From positions 183,438 through 247,437 of the forward strand of contig NZ_JAHMIN010000002.1 of the NCBI RefSeq assembly GCF_018986435.1: a stretch of DNA of 64,000 nucleotides, in the 5' to 3' direction. Source of the DNA: Hahella sp. HN01 (GTDB lineage Bacteria; Pseudomonadota; Gammaproteobacteria; Pseudomonadales; Oleiphilaceae). Made by a program: the position numbers and the translations under genes. A model generated the notes under the pieces. It was not told the origin of the DNA. It made no database searches and saw only the letters and a program-made list of their open reading frames with translations. Shown piece by piece: positions 25,132 to 34,293 of the stretch (within the stretch, counting starts at the first letter, position 1; each line of letters begins with the position of its first letter).

Positions 25132-26291
25132 TGCTGCTGAAGCAGCCGCTCTAATGAAAAGTCATACTGCTTGAGTTGAGGATTCAACGCTTTTGAAAAG
25201 CGGGTGAAGTCAATTTCACTCCAATTGACGCCGACAATGAACTTTAAATATCTGTCGACGTTTTCCGGCGTGAGCAGCCCCATGTTGGAGTGAATGGACA
25301 CACCGACGTCATCCGCGAAATCCCGACCATGGTGGTAGTCGTACATCAGCACGAGGCTCCAGGCGCCCTGCATGAAATGGCCGCCGAAAGAACCGGTAAG
25401 CTTGCCCTCTCGAATATATTCCAACGCGGAAGGGCTCCAGTCGATGCCGGCGATAAGCAGGTTTTCCCCGGGTTTATAGCCGAGGCTCTGCGCGCCTCGC
25501 AGGGAGCCGACGGCGATGGAGTCGTTGGCGGCCCAGATCACCCGGGTGCGAGGGTAGCGTTTCAACAGGCCGACCGCCTGCTTATACGCCAGCTCCTCGT
25601 CCCAGCGGGCGGACACCAACTGTTGCAGCTCCACTTCCGGGCGTTCCGACAGGGAGCGATGCAACCCCATTTCCCGTTCGATGGCGGCGTTGTCCGTGGG
25701 CGTACCGCCTATCGCGAGAATGGGCAGCACCTGACCGCCGCGCAGCAGCTCACGAGAGGCGGCGGAGGCGAACAGCATATTGGCGAGGGCGTAGCCGGCG
25801 TTTTCATCGTTGGGCAGCATTTGCCCGACCCATTGTTTGAAGCGCTCCCGCGGGTGTCCGTATCGTCGTTCCTGCTCCACATTGAGACCGGAGTTAAAGA
25901 TGAAGGAGCGCACCTTGGCCTCCTCCGCCAGCGCCAGCAACTCCGGGGCGTTGCCTTTGAAATTCTTGTACATGATGAAGTCTGGCGGGTCGCTGGAGAG
26001 AATATGCTTGATCTGCTGGCGCATGAGCAGGCGGTCGTGATTGGCGCTGAATACATCCAGACGGATATTGAGATCTTCCGCGGCGGCGCGTGCGAAGCGA
26101 ATCACCTCGGACCAGAAGGTGTCGTCACTGCTTTGCGGATTGAAAAACACCACATGCATCGCCGGCGTCATGGACGGGGCGGGGGCGGCATACGCCAGCG
26201 GGGACGCCAACAGCCAAAAAAGCAGCCAAAGCGCGCCTTTGCAGGACAACTTATAGAGCATCGTTTCCGGCCGGACCAAGTTAGAATTCAT
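25128..26291 (-). CDS. LuxP-like periplasmic substrate-binding protein
   Basis: A 387-aa periplasmic binding protein of the ABC-type sugar-binding (Peripla_BP) class, like LuxP or TorT. A signal peptide is best seen from ATG 26261 (LYKLSCKGALWLLFWLLASP), which I think is the likelier start; the annotated ATG 26291 adds ten residues. VIWAANDSIAVGSLRGAQSL and AGIDWSPSALEYI are typical ligand-side segments. No permease or ATPase is next to it; instead it overlaps a sensor kinase by 4 bp, the arrangement of LuxP-LuxQ and TorT-TorS, so it probably senses a ligand and passes the signal to the kinase. Ligand unknown. Confidence 0.82.
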   Translation of the reverse strand: MNSNLVRPETMLYKLSCKGALWLLFWLLASPLAYAAPAPSMTPAMHVVFFNPQSSDDTFWSEVIRFARAAAEDLNIRLDVFSANHDRLLMRQQIKHILSSDPPDFIMYKNFKGNAPELLALAEEAKVRSFIFNSGLNVEQERRYGHPRERFKQWVGQMLPNDENAGYALANMLFASAASRELLRGGQVLPILAIGGTPTDNAAIEREMGLHRSLSERPEVELQQLVSARWDEELAYKQAVGLLKRYPRTRVIWAANDSIAVGSLRGAQSLGYKPGENLLIAGIDWSPSALEYIREGKLTGSFGGHFMQGAWSLVLMYDYHHGRDFADDVGVSIHSNMGLLTPENVDRYLKFIVGVNWSEIDFTRFSKALNPQLKQYDFSLERLLQQQ

Positions 26292-26404
26292 TCACTCAGT
26301 GTAGCCGCAAATCCAGGGATGCGCTTTTAGCGCGGAGAGGGGCGTCAGGGGAGAACGCAGCGACGACGGCGCGTCGCTGCAACGGCGATCAAAGGTGGCG
26401 CAAT

Positions 26405-26974
26405 TTAGTCCGCGCGACCCATGAAACGCTTCTCTGCGGTATGAATTTTGACGCGCTCGCCCTGCTCCAGATATTCGGGAACCTGAATCGTCAGACCAGT
26501 GACGAATTTGGCGGGTTTGGTGCGGGCGCTGGCGGAAGCCGCTTTCATGGCGGGAGTGGTTTCGATGACTTCCATTTCCACTGTTTGCGGCAGCTCCAGT
26601 GAGATAACCTGACCATCCACCATCAGCACTTGCAGTCCCTGGGTTTCTTCGGTCAGGAACAGCAACTGGTCTTCGATGTCGTTCTTTTTCAGCATGTATT
26701 GAGAGAAGTCTTCGTTGTCCATGAAGACGTAATCGTCGGCGTCGATATAAGAGAAAGCGACCTGACGACGCTCCAGCTGAGTGGTGCTCAGCATGTCGTC
26801 GCCTTTGAAACTTTCTTCATATTTGAGACCGGTGCGCACATTGCTGAAGCGCATTTTGTACAGGGTGGCGGCGCCTCTGGCGCTGGGGCTGTGCACTTCG
26901 ATGTCTTTAACAATCAGCAATTGCCCGTTTAAATCAACGACTTCGCCTTTCTTAATCTCACTGGCCCGCGGCAT
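26405..26974 (-). CDS. efpL: Elongation factor P-like protein EfpL (YeiP)
   Basis: A 189-aa EF-P paralogue of the EfpL/YeiP type. The N-terminal [20 protein letters not shown] and [20 protein letters not shown] agree closely with E. coli YeiP, as does the end [20 protein letters not shown]. EfpL helps ribosomes at specific stalling motifs and is distinct from EF-P. GGAG lies eight bases before ATG 26974; the upstream in-frame ATG 27007 is not used by the family. It is divergent from the carbamoyltransferase gene with 137 bp between starts. Confidence 0.93.
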   Translation of the reverse strand: MPRASEIKKGEVVDLNGQLLIVKDIEVHSPSARGAATLYKMRFSNVRTGLKYEESFKGDDMLSTTQLERRQVAFSYIDADDYVFMDNEDFSQYMLKKNDIEDQLLFLTEETQGLQVLMVDGQVISLELPQTVEMEVIETTPAMKAASASARTKPAKFVTGLTIQVPEYLEQGERVKIHTAEKRFMGRAD

Positions 26975-27111
26975 ATGGGTGTCTCCGGAAAAAATGGTTG
27001 CGCGCATTTTATGGCATCAGTAGTCTTAAGAAAACTATAGCGATAGCAAAGACGGCCCCTTCCCGGCAGGTCATACCTCATACTACGCATAACGGATTGG
27101 CTTCCCTTTCA

Positions 27112-28956
27112 ATGACCACGATTTTAGGCATTTCCGCTTATTACCATGACGCTGCGGCGACGCTGGTAAAGGACGGCGTGATTCTGGCCGCCGCCCAGGA
27201 AGAGCGATTTACCCGCAAGAAACACGATGCGGATTTCCCCCGCCACGCCATTGAATACGTTCTCGACGCCGGCGGCGTCGCCCTGGACGAAGTGGATAGG
27301 GTGGTTTTCTACGATAAGCCGCTATTGAAGTTTGAGCGGCTGCTGGAGACCTATCTGGCGTTCGCGCCGCGAGGTTTCCGTTCTTTCGCCACGGCGATGC
27401 CGGTGTGGCTCAAGGATAAGCTATTCCTCAAAAGTGAGTTGAAGAAGGCGTTGAGGGGCCTGTTGCGGGACCCCAAGGCCGTGCTGCCGCAGCTGTTGTT
27501 CGCGGAGCATCACCAGTCTCATGCGGCCTCCGCCTTCTACCCCAGTCCGTTCGCCAACGCGGCGGTTCTGTGTCTGGATGGGGTGGGGGAATGGGCGACC
27601 AGTTCCGTGTGGGTGGGCGAGGGCGCTGCTTTGCGCCCGTTGTGGGAAATCGAGTTTCCCCATTCTCTGGGTCTGCTGTACTCCGCTTTTACCTACTTTT
27701 GCGGCTTCAAGGTCAATGCCGGCGAATACAAGTTGATGGGACTGGCGCCCTACGGGGAGCCGAAATACGTCGACTTGATCATGCAGCATCTCATCGATGT
27801 CAAAGCCGACGGCACTTTCCGTTTGCACTTGCGTTACTTCGATTTCATGACCGGTCTGCGTATGACCAACCAGCGCTTCGCAGAACTGTTCGGTCTGCCC
27901 CGGCGGGAGCCGGAAGCGCCGTTGACGCAGGCGTATATGGATCTGGCGCGTTCGGTCCAGGCGGTGACGGAGGAGATTGTGTTGCGCCTCGGGCGGACGA
28001 TCGCCGAGGAGACGGGGCAGCGTCATTTATGCCTGGCCGGGGGCGTGGCGCTGAATTGCGTCGCCAATGGCCGCCTGCTGCAAGAAGGCCCGTTTGACGA
28101 TATCTGGATTCAACCGGCCTCCGGCGATGCGGGCGGTTCTCTCGGCGCCGCCTTGCTGGCCTGGCATCATTATCAAGGTGAACCCAGAACGCGTCCCCTG
28201 GCGACAGGAGAACTGGACGCCATGCAGGGCGCTTATCTGGGACCGCAATACAGTGACGAAGAAATTCAGCGCTATTTGACGGAAGCCGGTGCGACCTTTG
28301 CGGTGCTGGAAGATGATGCGTTGTACGCGAACATCGCCAGTGATCTGGCCGACGGTCAGGTAGTAGGCTGGTTTCAGGGGCGCATGGAATTTGGACCCCG
28401 CGCTCTGGGGGCGAGGTCCATTCTGGGCAATCCGATGGACCCGGCCATGCAGACCAAGATGAATCTCAAAATCAAATTCCGTGAATCCTTTCGTCCCTTC
28501 GCTCCTGCGGTGGCGGCGGAGCATTGCCGTGATTATTTCGATTTGGACAAGCCCAGCCCCTACATGCTGCTGGTGGCGGATGTTCAGCAACTGTGGCGCA
28601 AATCCGCCGAACCGGGCCATGAGGGGCTGGAGCGTCTGCGCCAGATTCGCTCGGATTTGCCCGCCATCACTCATGTCGACTATTCGGCGCGGGTGCAGAC
28701 GGTGCATCAGGAAACTAATCCTGAGTTTCATCGTCTAATAAAAGAGTTCGCCAAACATAGCGGCCATCCGGTGTTGATCAACACGTCCTTTAACGTTCGT
28801 GGCGAACCGCCGGTTTGTTCGCCGGACGATGCGTTTCGGTGTTTTATGGCGACGGAGATGGATGTATTGGTCTTGGGGCGCTGCGTACTGCGCAAGGCCA
28901 TGCAGCCGGAGGCGTTAGTGAATAAAGATTGGTCTCGGGAGTTTGAACTTGACTAA
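27112..28956 (+). CDS. NodU/CmcH-type carbamoyltransferase
   Basis: A 614-aa carbamoyltransferase of the NodU/CmcH/TobZ family. The N-terminal YrdC/Kae1-like half has GISAYYHDAAATLVKDG, EERFTRKKHDADFP and the metal-histidine motif EHHQSHAASAFYPSPF; the C-terminal half has ARSILGNP and LINTSFNVRGEP, typical of the family. These enzymes move a carbamoyl group from carbamoyl phosphate to a hydroxyl on a sugar, antibiotic or polysaccharide. The start is ATG 27112, where the family sequence begins; there is no strong ribosome site. Two small membrane genes follow in overlap. The acceptor is unknown. Confidence 0.88.
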   Translation: MTTILGISAYYHDAAATLVKDGVILAAAQEERFTRKKHDADFPRHAIEYVLDAGGVALDEVDRVVFYDKPLLKFERLLETYLAFAPRGFRSFATAMPVWLKDKLFLKSELKKALRGLLRDPKAVLPQLLFAEHHQSHAASAFYPSPFANAAVLCLDGVGEWATSSVWVGEGAALRPLWEIEFPHSLGLLYSAFTYFCGFKVNAGEYKLMGLAPYGEPKYVDLIMQHLIDVKADGTFRLHLRYFDFMTGLRMTNQRFAELFGLPRREPEAPLTQAYMDLARSVQAVTEEIVLRLGRTIAEETGQRHLCLAGGVALNCVANGRLLQEGPFDDIWIQPASGDAGGSLGAALLAWHHYQGEPRTRPLATGELDAMQGAYLGPQYSDEEIQRYLTEAGATFAVLEDDALYANIASDLADGQVVGWFQGRMEFGPRALGARSILGNPMDPAMQTKMNLKIKFRESFRPFAPAVAAEHCRDYFDLDKPSPYMLLVADVQQLWRKSAEPGHEGLERLRQIRSDLPAITHVDYSARVQTVHQETNPEFHRLIKEFAKHSGHPVLINTSFNVRGEPPVCSPDDAFRCFMATEMDVLVLGRCVLRKAMQPEALVNKDWSREFELD

Positions 28957-29371
28957 CTCAGTGCAACAGAACTTTGCCTCCGCCCCGGAAGGGGAACTGA
29001 GAAAGTTCGGCCTGGTTATGGCCGCCTTTCTTATTCTGGTGTTTGGATTGTTTTTGCCTTGGGTGTTTGCTTTGAGCCTGCCCCGATGGCCTTATCCGGT
29101 TGCGGCGGTGTTCGCCGCCCTGGCGATGGTGAAACCGGGGCTGTTGCGTCAGGTATATGTCCTGTGGATGCATTTCGCTTTAAGGCTGGGCAAGATAAAC
29201 AGCGCTATCATTCTCGGCGCCGTATTCGTTGTTCTGGTGGCGCCGCTGGGATGGGCGCTGCGGCTTGCGCACAAGCTGCAACTGCAAAAGCGCATCGATC
29301 CGCAGGCGACTTCTTATCGAACTGTACGCGACGAACCTATTACCCCTGAGTCCATGGAGCGACCATTCTGA
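28949..29371 (+). CDS. SxtJ-family membrane protein
   Basis: A 140-aa membrane protein with three hydrophobic helices (about residues 22-40, 45-60 and 75-100), matching the SxtJ family first seen in saxitoxin clusters. The start is TTG 28949, chosen because GGGAG (28937-28941) gives seven-base spacing and because the gene overlaps the carbamoyltransferase stop by 8 bp. It ends in TGATG overlap with the next 50-codon gene. SxtJ proteins travel with carbamoyltransferases, but no role is established. Confidence 0.8.
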   Translation: MTNSVQQNFASAPEGELRKFGLVMAAFLILVFGLFLPWVFALSLPRWPYPVAAVFAALAMVKPGLLRQVYVLWMHFALRLGKINSAIILGAVFVVLVAPLGWALRLAHKLQLQKRIDPQATSYRTVRDEPITPESMERPF

Positions 29372-29523
29372 TGTGGGAATTTCTAAAAGACCTTTGGGCG
29401 TTTATGCGACAAAGGAAAAAAGTGTGGCTGTTTCCACTGGTATTAACCCTGGTGACGTTGGGCGGCCTGATTGTGATCACCCAGGGATCGGCGGTGGCGC
29501 CCTTCATCTATACGTTGTTTTAG
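29371..29523 (+). CDS. DUF5989 50-residue membrane protein
   Basis: A 50-codon gene starting at ATG 29371 inside the SxtJ stop (TGATG). The product begins MWEFLKDLWAFMRQRKKVWL, has one hydrophobic helix (about residues 21-36) and ends TQGSAVAPFIYTLF, the diagnostic end of DUF5989 proteins. It is likely a small inner-membrane partner of the carbamoyltransferase and SxtJ proteins. Easily missed because of its size. A hairpin terminator follows 16 bp later. Confidence 0.88.
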   Translation: MWEFLKDLWAFMRQRKKVWLFPLVLTLVTLGGLIVITQGSAVAPFIYTLF

Positions 29524-29539
29524 CGGCGGCGCCCACATG

Positions 29540-29565
29540 AAAACGGCCTCTATGGAGGCCGTTTT
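29540..29565. terminator. Bidirectional hairpin between the DUF5989 and pirin genes
   Basis: An 11-bp perfect stem AAAACGGCCTC (29540-29550) / GAGGCCGTTTT (29555-29565) with loop TATG. The A run before and T run after make it usable for both strands, which fits two convergent genes ending here. Confidence 0.88.
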
Positions 29566-29566
29566 G

Positions 29567-30406
29567 CTATGCCGTCAGCTTCCCTTCCTGATAATCCTTC
29601 ACCGCAGTGAGAATTTCGTCGTGGGTATTCATGACGAAAGGACCGTAATGCGCCACCGGCTCATGTAAGGCTTCTCCCGCAAGTAACAGGAAGTCCGCGC
29701 CGCCTTTATCTGCGCTCAGTTGCAGGCGTTCGCCTGGACCAAGAATGCCGAGCTGGCCCGCCTGCAACACTGAGCCCATGTGCACGCGGCCGTTATAGAC
29801 GTAGATCGCCGCCTGTCGGTCTTGCTCCAGCGGCAGATCCAGCTTGCCGTTGGGCAGCAGGGATATATCGAGCAGGCCGGCGGATTGCGCCAGTCGATTC
29901 AAGGGTGAAGTGCTGAAATTATCCTGAATGCGCCAGGAGCCGGCGATGACCCGAATCTCGCCGCAACTCAGAATAATAGAGGGCAGTTCTTCCGGCTGCG
30001 CGTCGCGCCACTCCGGCTGCTTCATTTTCTGCGTACGGGGAAGGTTGATCCAGATTTGAAAGCCGTGCATGCGTGCGGCTTCCGGTATCGGCATTTCCGA
30101 ATGGATGACGCCTTTGCCGGCGGACATCCACTGCGCGCCGCCGCTTTTGATAGCTCCCTGGTTGCCCATATGGTCGCGGTGTTCGAAGCCGCCTTCTTTC
30201 ATATAGGTCAGAGTTTCCAGGCCGCGATGGGGATGTTCGGGAAAGCCAGCGATAAAATCGTCCCGTTCGTCGGAACGGATTTCATCAATCATTAAGAAAG
30301 GTTCCAGATCGGTAGCGGAAAATCCTGCGATCCGGGAAATCCTGACTCCCGCGCCGTCGGTCGCCGGGCTGGCGTTAATGATGCGCTTGAGTTCTCGTAC
30401 AGCCAT
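29567..30406 (-). CDS. Pirin family protein
   Basis: A 279-aa pirin (cupin superfamily, two-domain). The N-terminal half has PFLMIDEI, FPEHPHRGLETLTYM and GAQWMSAGKGVIHSEMP, which supply the metal-binding His and Glu residues. Pirins are iron-binding; some have quercetinase activity, while others act as redox-linked regulators. ATG 30406 has GGAGG eight bases upstream. It is divergent from a LysR-type gene with 131 bp between starts, which is its probable regulator. Confidence 0.92.
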   Translation of the reverse strand: MAVRELKRIINASPATDGAGVRISRIAGFSATDLEPFLMIDEIRSDERDDFIAGFPEHPHRGLETLTYMKEGGFEHRDHMGNQGAIKSGGAQWMSAGKGVIHSEMPIPEAARMHGFQIWINLPRTQKMKQPEWRDAQPEELPSIILSCGEIRVIAGSWRIQDNFSTSPLNRLAQSAGLLDISLLPNGKLDLPLEQDRQAAIYVYNGRVHMGSVLQAGQLGILGPGERLQLSADKGGADFLLLAGEALHEPVAHYGPFVMNTHDEILTAVKDYQEGKLTA

Positions 30407-30537
30407 GGTGGTGTCCTCCCACTCCATTGCATGATTTGCATATCCTGCAAGCAGTCTTCTCATTGTTGCATTATGCATCGTAAAATTCGAAAATAAATTG
30501 CAATTATTCGTGTCTAAATTTCGATAAATTAGAATTC

Positions 30538-31434
30538 ATGCCTAAATCAACGTTGGAACAATGGCGTATGCTGCACGCCGTGGTCGCCCACGGCGGCTTC
30601 GCCCAGGCGGCGGAGATGGTGCACAAAAGCCAGTCCACGGTGCATCATGCCGTACATAAGCTTGAGGAAATGCTGGGCGTACAGATTCTGCAGGTGCAGG
30701 GGCGCAAAGCGACGCTGACCGAGGCGGGAAAACTGCTGTTGAGGCGTTCGGAAAACCTGCTGCAACAGGCGGAGCAGCTGGAGTCCGTGGCCTCCGGTCT
30801 GGCCCAGGGCATTGAAGCGCACATCCAGATCGCGGTGGAGATTATCTATCCCCAGGAAGCCCTGTATTGCGCGCTGGCGGAGTTTTCCGAGCAGTATCCC
30901 AATACTCGCATCGAAATTATCGAAACCGTGTTGTCCGGCGCTGAAGACCTGCTCAAGCAGGGGGTATGCGACTTGGTTATAACTCCATTCGTACCGCAGG
31001 GATTCATCGGCGATCTGATTACCAATATTCCGTTTACCCCGGTGGCGAATCCGGAGCATCCTTTGCATCAGCTCAATCGCACCCTGAATAAAGATGACCT
31101 GGCCCGACATCGGCAAATCGTCATTCGCGACTCCGGCGCCGTGCGTCGTAATTCCGGTTGGCTGGGCGCGGAGCAACGCTGGACGGTGACGCACATGAGC
31201 ACCTCGGTGAACATGGTGAAGCGCGGACTGGGCTTCACCTGGCTGCCGGTTTCCTGGGTGGATGCGGATATTCAAAGCGGCGCCCTGAAGGCGCTGCCGC
31301 TGCAGGAAGGCGGCGATAGAGAGGTCCCGCTGTATCTGGTCTACGGCGATATGGACAGGCAAGGTCCCGCCACGCTTTATCTGGGAAATCAGCTATTGCG
31401 ACGGGGACGCGAATGGACCAGATTTCCTGAATAG
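30538..31434 (+). CDS. LysR-type transcriptional regulator
   Basis: A 298-aa LysR regulator. The winged HTH occupies residues 1-62 (EQWRMLHAVVAHGGFAQAAE, SQSTVHHAVHKLEEMLGVQI), followed by a substrate-binding-like effector domain (FSEQYPNTRIEIIETVLSGA, LARHRQIVIRDSGAVRR). It is divergent from pirin and probably acts on the 131-bp intergenic region, where AATTGCAATT (30496-30505) is a perfect palindrome close to the start. The pepD gene follows 59 bp downstream. Confidence 0.9.
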   Translation: MPKSTLEQWRMLHAVVAHGGFAQAAEMVHKSQSTVHHAVHKLEEMLGVQILQVQGRKATLTEAGKLLLRRSENLLQQAEQLESVASGLAQGIEAHIQIAVEIIYPQEALYCALAEFSEQYPNTRIEIIETVLSGAEDLLKQGVCDLVITPFVPQGFIGDLITNIPFTPVANPEHPLHQLNRTLNKDDLARHRQIVIRDSGAVRRNSGWLGAEQRWTVTHMSTSVNMVKRGLGFTWLPVSWVDADIQSGALKALPLQEGGDREVPLYLVYGDMDRQGPATLYLGNQLLRRGREWTRFPE

Positions 31435-31493
31435 GCCTCTTGGCGCAGCGCCTTGAGGAACTCCAGAACAATCAACAACAATTTGGCGACATT

Positions 31494-32951
31494 ATGAGTT
31501 TAAGCGATCTGAACCCGCAGCCCTTGTGGCGTTTTTTCCAGCTATTGTGCGACACCCCGCGGCCCTCCAAACAAGAGCAGTTGCTCAAGTCCCGCATCAG
31601 AGAAGCCCTGGCCGAATATGAGCTGGAAATCATCGAGGATCAGGTCGGTAATCTGATAATCCGCAAACCTGCGACGCCCGGCTACGAAGACGCGCCCGGC
31701 GTAGTGATGCAGAGCCACCTGGATATGGTGCCGCAGAAGAATGAAGGTTCTACCCACGATTTCAGCAAAGACCCGATTCAACCCTATATCGACGGCGACT
31801 GGGTGCGCGCCCGCGGCACCACATTGGGCGCGGATAACGGCATCGGCGTGGCGGCCATTCTGTCCGTTCTGACGTCCAAAGACATGATCCATGGGCCGCT
31901 GGAAGGCTTGTTGACGGTGGACGAAGAGGCCGGGATGACCGGCGCGAAAGGATTGCAGGGCGGCGTACTGCAGGGCTCTTTGCTGCTGAACCTGGATACG
32001 GAAGAAGAAAACGAACTGTATATCGGGTGCGCCGGCGGTGTGGATATCGGCGGACGCTTCACCTATCAGGCGGAGCCCCGGGACGACCGCCGTCAGTATT
32101 GGCGCATTGCCCTAAAAGGATTGCGCGGCGGTCACTCCGGGCTGGATATCCATTCTGGACGCGGCAACGCGTTGAAGCTGGTGAATCGCGCCCTGGATCA
32201 GTTACGCAAACAGTTTCCCGCCTTGCGCGTGGCGTCTCTGACTGGCGGCACCCTGCGTAACGCCATTCCGCGCGAAGCCTTCGCCGTGGTTGCGGCGCCG
32301 GCGGAGCAGGGCGAAGCGATCGCCCGCCGCATCAGCGAGCTGCAGCAATTGTTCATGCAGGAGCTGAAATCGGTCGAGCCGCATTTGCATCTGACCATCA
32401 GTGAAACGGAAGCCGCCGATTTGTTGCCGGAGGATATGGTGGACCGCTTACAGCGGGTGATTTTCGCCTGCCATCACGGCGTATTCCGCATGAGCGCGGA
32501 TTTTCCCGGCGTGACGGAAACCTCCAACAATCTGGCGCGGGTGGTGATGGATAACGGCCATATCGAAGTGCACTGCCTGGCGCGCAGTCTGGTGGACTCT
32601 TTGCGGGATGACGCGGCGCAATCTCTGGCGAGCGTTTTTGAACTGGCGGGGGCGGAAACTTCGGTGGGTAACTCTTACCCCGGATGGGCGCCGGACAAGA
32701 ACTCTCGACTGCTGGATAACCTGACACGTCTGCATGAGGAAGTCGTGGGCGTTGTTCCCAAAATCCAGGTGATTCATGCAGGTCTGGAGTGCGGTATTCT
32801 GGGCGCTAACTATCCCCACTGGGACATGATTTCTTTCGGGCCGACCATTCGCGGCGCGCACTCGCCGGATGAGGCGGTGCACGCGCCGAGCGTAGCGAAT
32901 TTCTGGAAATTTCTGGAAGCGGCGCTGGCGCATCTGGCCAAACCCGCCTGA
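31494..32951 (+). CDS. pepD: Aminoacyl-histidine dipeptidase PepD
   Basis: A 485-aa M20-family dipeptidase, the same length as E. coli PepD. Zinc and catalytic positions are in VVMQSHLDMVPQKN (His, Asp), TLGADNGIGVA and TVDEEAGMTGA; the C-terminal GPTIRGAHSPDEAVH supplies the last His. It hydrolyses beta-Ala-His and other Xaa-His dipeptides in the cytoplasm. ATG 31494 begins the conserved MSLSDLNPQPLWRFFQLLC segment (the in-frame ATG 31440 is less likely). No strong ribosome site is visible. It follows the LysR gene on the same strand. Confidence 0.92.
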   Translation: MSLSDLNPQPLWRFFQLLCDTPRPSKQEQLLKSRIREALAEYELEIIEDQVGNLIIRKPATPGYEDAPGVVMQSHLDMVPQKNEGSTHDFSKDPIQPYIDGDWVRARGTTLGADNGIGVAAILSVLTSKDMIHGPLEGLLTVDEEAGMTGAKGLQGGVLQGSLLLNLDTEEENELYIGCAGGVDIGGRFTYQAEPRDDRRQYWRIALKGLRGGHSGLDIHSGRGNALKLVNRALDQLRKQFPALRVASLTGGTLRNAIPREAFAVVAAPAEQGEAIARRISELQQLFMQELKSVEPHLHLTISETEAADLLPEDMVDRLQRVIFACHHGVFRMSADFPGVTETSNNLARVVMDNGHIEVHCLARSLVDSLRDDAAQSLASVFELAGAETSVGNSYPGWAPDKNSRLLDNLTRLHEEVVGVVPKIQVIHAGLECGILGANYPHWDMISFGPTIRGAHSPDEAVHAPSVANFWKFLEAALAHLAKPA

Positions 32952-33041
32952 CGCAGGCAATGACATAGCGGGCGCCGATACTGGCGCCCGACGACAGGCT
33001 GCGTTACTTCATGGGTTTCGCATGCCTGTCGCGCTTCTCCC

Positions 33042-33488
33042 TCAGCTGGGCTCTTCTTCTGGCTCCACTTCCACCAGATCCAGCAGATTAATCGCGATCT
33101 TGATAAAGTCGCCTCCCGTCAGAATACCCACGACATGACCATTTTCCACCACGGGCAGACAGCCGTATTTCTTGGTTTGCAGAAATTCCGCCGCTTTACG
33201 GATCGGCGTGTCCAGGCTGGCGGTGGCGACTTTGGTCCGCATCACTTGGGTGACGGGAATTTCGGATTCATGGGCCTCCATCAACTCCGGGGGCATGTCA
33301 TACACGGAGGAGTCCATGGCGGCGAAGACGTCGCGCTGGGTGACGAGCCCTTCCAGTTTGTTTTTGGCGTTGACGACCGGGATGTGGCGGATGCCCTGTT
33401 CCTGCATCATTTTGCGCGCATCGGCCAGGCTGTTCTCAGTGCTCAACGTATGCACGGGGTGGCTCATTACATCTTTCATCAGGATCAT
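33042..33488 (-). CDS. Two-CBS-domain protein
   Basis: A 148-aa protein made of two CBS domains: first KDVMSHPVHTLSTENSLADA with GIRHIPVVNAKNKLEGLVTQ, then VTQVMRTKVATASLDTPIRK with YGCLPVVENGHVVGILTGGD. The C-terminus is acidic (EVEPEEEPS). CBS pairs bind adenine nucleotides and regulate partner proteins or sense energy state. ATG 33488 has GGAGGTAAGC just upstream; the in-frame TTG 33500 is rejected. It is convergent with pepD. No partner enzyme adjoins it. Confidence 0.88.
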   Translation of the reverse strand: MILMKDVMSHPVHTLSTENSLADARKMMQEQGIRHIPVVNAKNKLEGLVTQRDVFAAMDSSVYDMPPELMEAHESEIPVTQVMRTKVATASLDTPIRKAAEFLQTKKYGCLPVVENGHVVGILTGGDFIKIAINLLDLVEVEPEEEPS

Positions 33489-33743
33489 GCTTACCTCCAA
33501 TTGCGTAAGCTTTAAGGTAATGGAACCGGCGTCGGTATGGCTTGATGCGAGTCAAACCCGCCGCTACCCAGGGCTTGGCGATATTTCAACGTTGTTCCAG
33601 GAAGTATAGCCAGCCTCGGCGTATGGAGCTTTGCGGCGCTGACGCTGTTACACAGACAACCCCTAGTGTATGCTTCGGCGCGCTATGGAGATAGCCCGAA
33701 TATTGTTTAAAGAATATTCCGTAATGAGAGGGTGAAAGTGGTA

Positions 33744-34277
33744 ATGAAAAGACTGGGTTTAGGTGTCTGCTTGAGTTTGGCCATGGCAGGTAACGCATCA
33801 GCAGGAGGCTATGGCGCACTGGGGCTGGATTACATGCACGCCTCTTCAGAAAATCTGCATGACAATCTGATGTTGAACGGAACATTAGGTTGGAGTCTTA
33901 CGGATTTTTGGGGATTAGAAGGACGCCTGGGCGTTGATTTCTTCTCTCTGATATTCGATGACGACCCTCTGGATGACTCCGGCGCTTTCATGGACGCCTA
34001 CGTGGCGGGGTACAACCGTTTCACTCTGCCGCTTAGTAATGCAATAAGGCCCTATGCGCTGCTGGGTTGGCAAGGCGCCAGCGTCAGTGTGCAGAATTGT
34101 TATGCTTTGGCCGGCGGCTGCGAGAAAAACCATGAAACGCACAGCGGCTTTGCGTACGGCGGTGGCGTGGATTTTCGTATTGAGAAAGGTGTTTACCTGA
34201 AAACGGAAGTAACGCACTTCGAGCATAATGAAGTGCGCTTCAATACCTTCAGCGTTGGCGTGACGGGAGCGTTCTAA
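33744..34277 (+). CDS. Small outer-membrane beta-barrel protein
   Basis: A 177-aa exported protein. The signal peptide reads MKRLGLGVCLSLAMAGNASA, and the mature part alternates hydrophobic and polar residues (GYGALGLDYMHASSE, FSVGVTGAF at the end), ending in Phe like an outer-membrane barrel of about eight strands. Two Cys (in NCYALAGGC) may form a disulphide in a surface loop. The start could be ATG 33744, GTG 33738 or GTG 33732. It ends 16 bp from the convergent recD end. Function unknown; a porin-like or adhesin-type barrel is likely. Confidence 0.75.
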   Translation: MKRLGLGVCLSLAMAGNASAGGYGALGLDYMHASSENLHDNLMLNGTLGWSLTDFWGLEGRLGVDFFSLIFDDDPLDDSGAFMDAYVAGYNRFTLPLSNAIRPYALLGWQGASVSVQNCYALAGGCEKNHETHSGFAYGGGVDFRIEKGVYLKTEVTHFEHNEVRFNTFSVGVTGAF

Positions 34278-34293
34278 TCGCCGTCTGCGAGGC

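Noticed and set aside
28027-28731. Antisense frame of 234 codons inside the carbamoyltransferase gene
   Set aside because: Shadow frame without motif or start signals.
32969-32990. Hairpin CGGGCGCC / GGCGCCCG after pepD
   Set aside because: No T run follows, so it is not called as a terminator; it may simply be a GC-rich stem.
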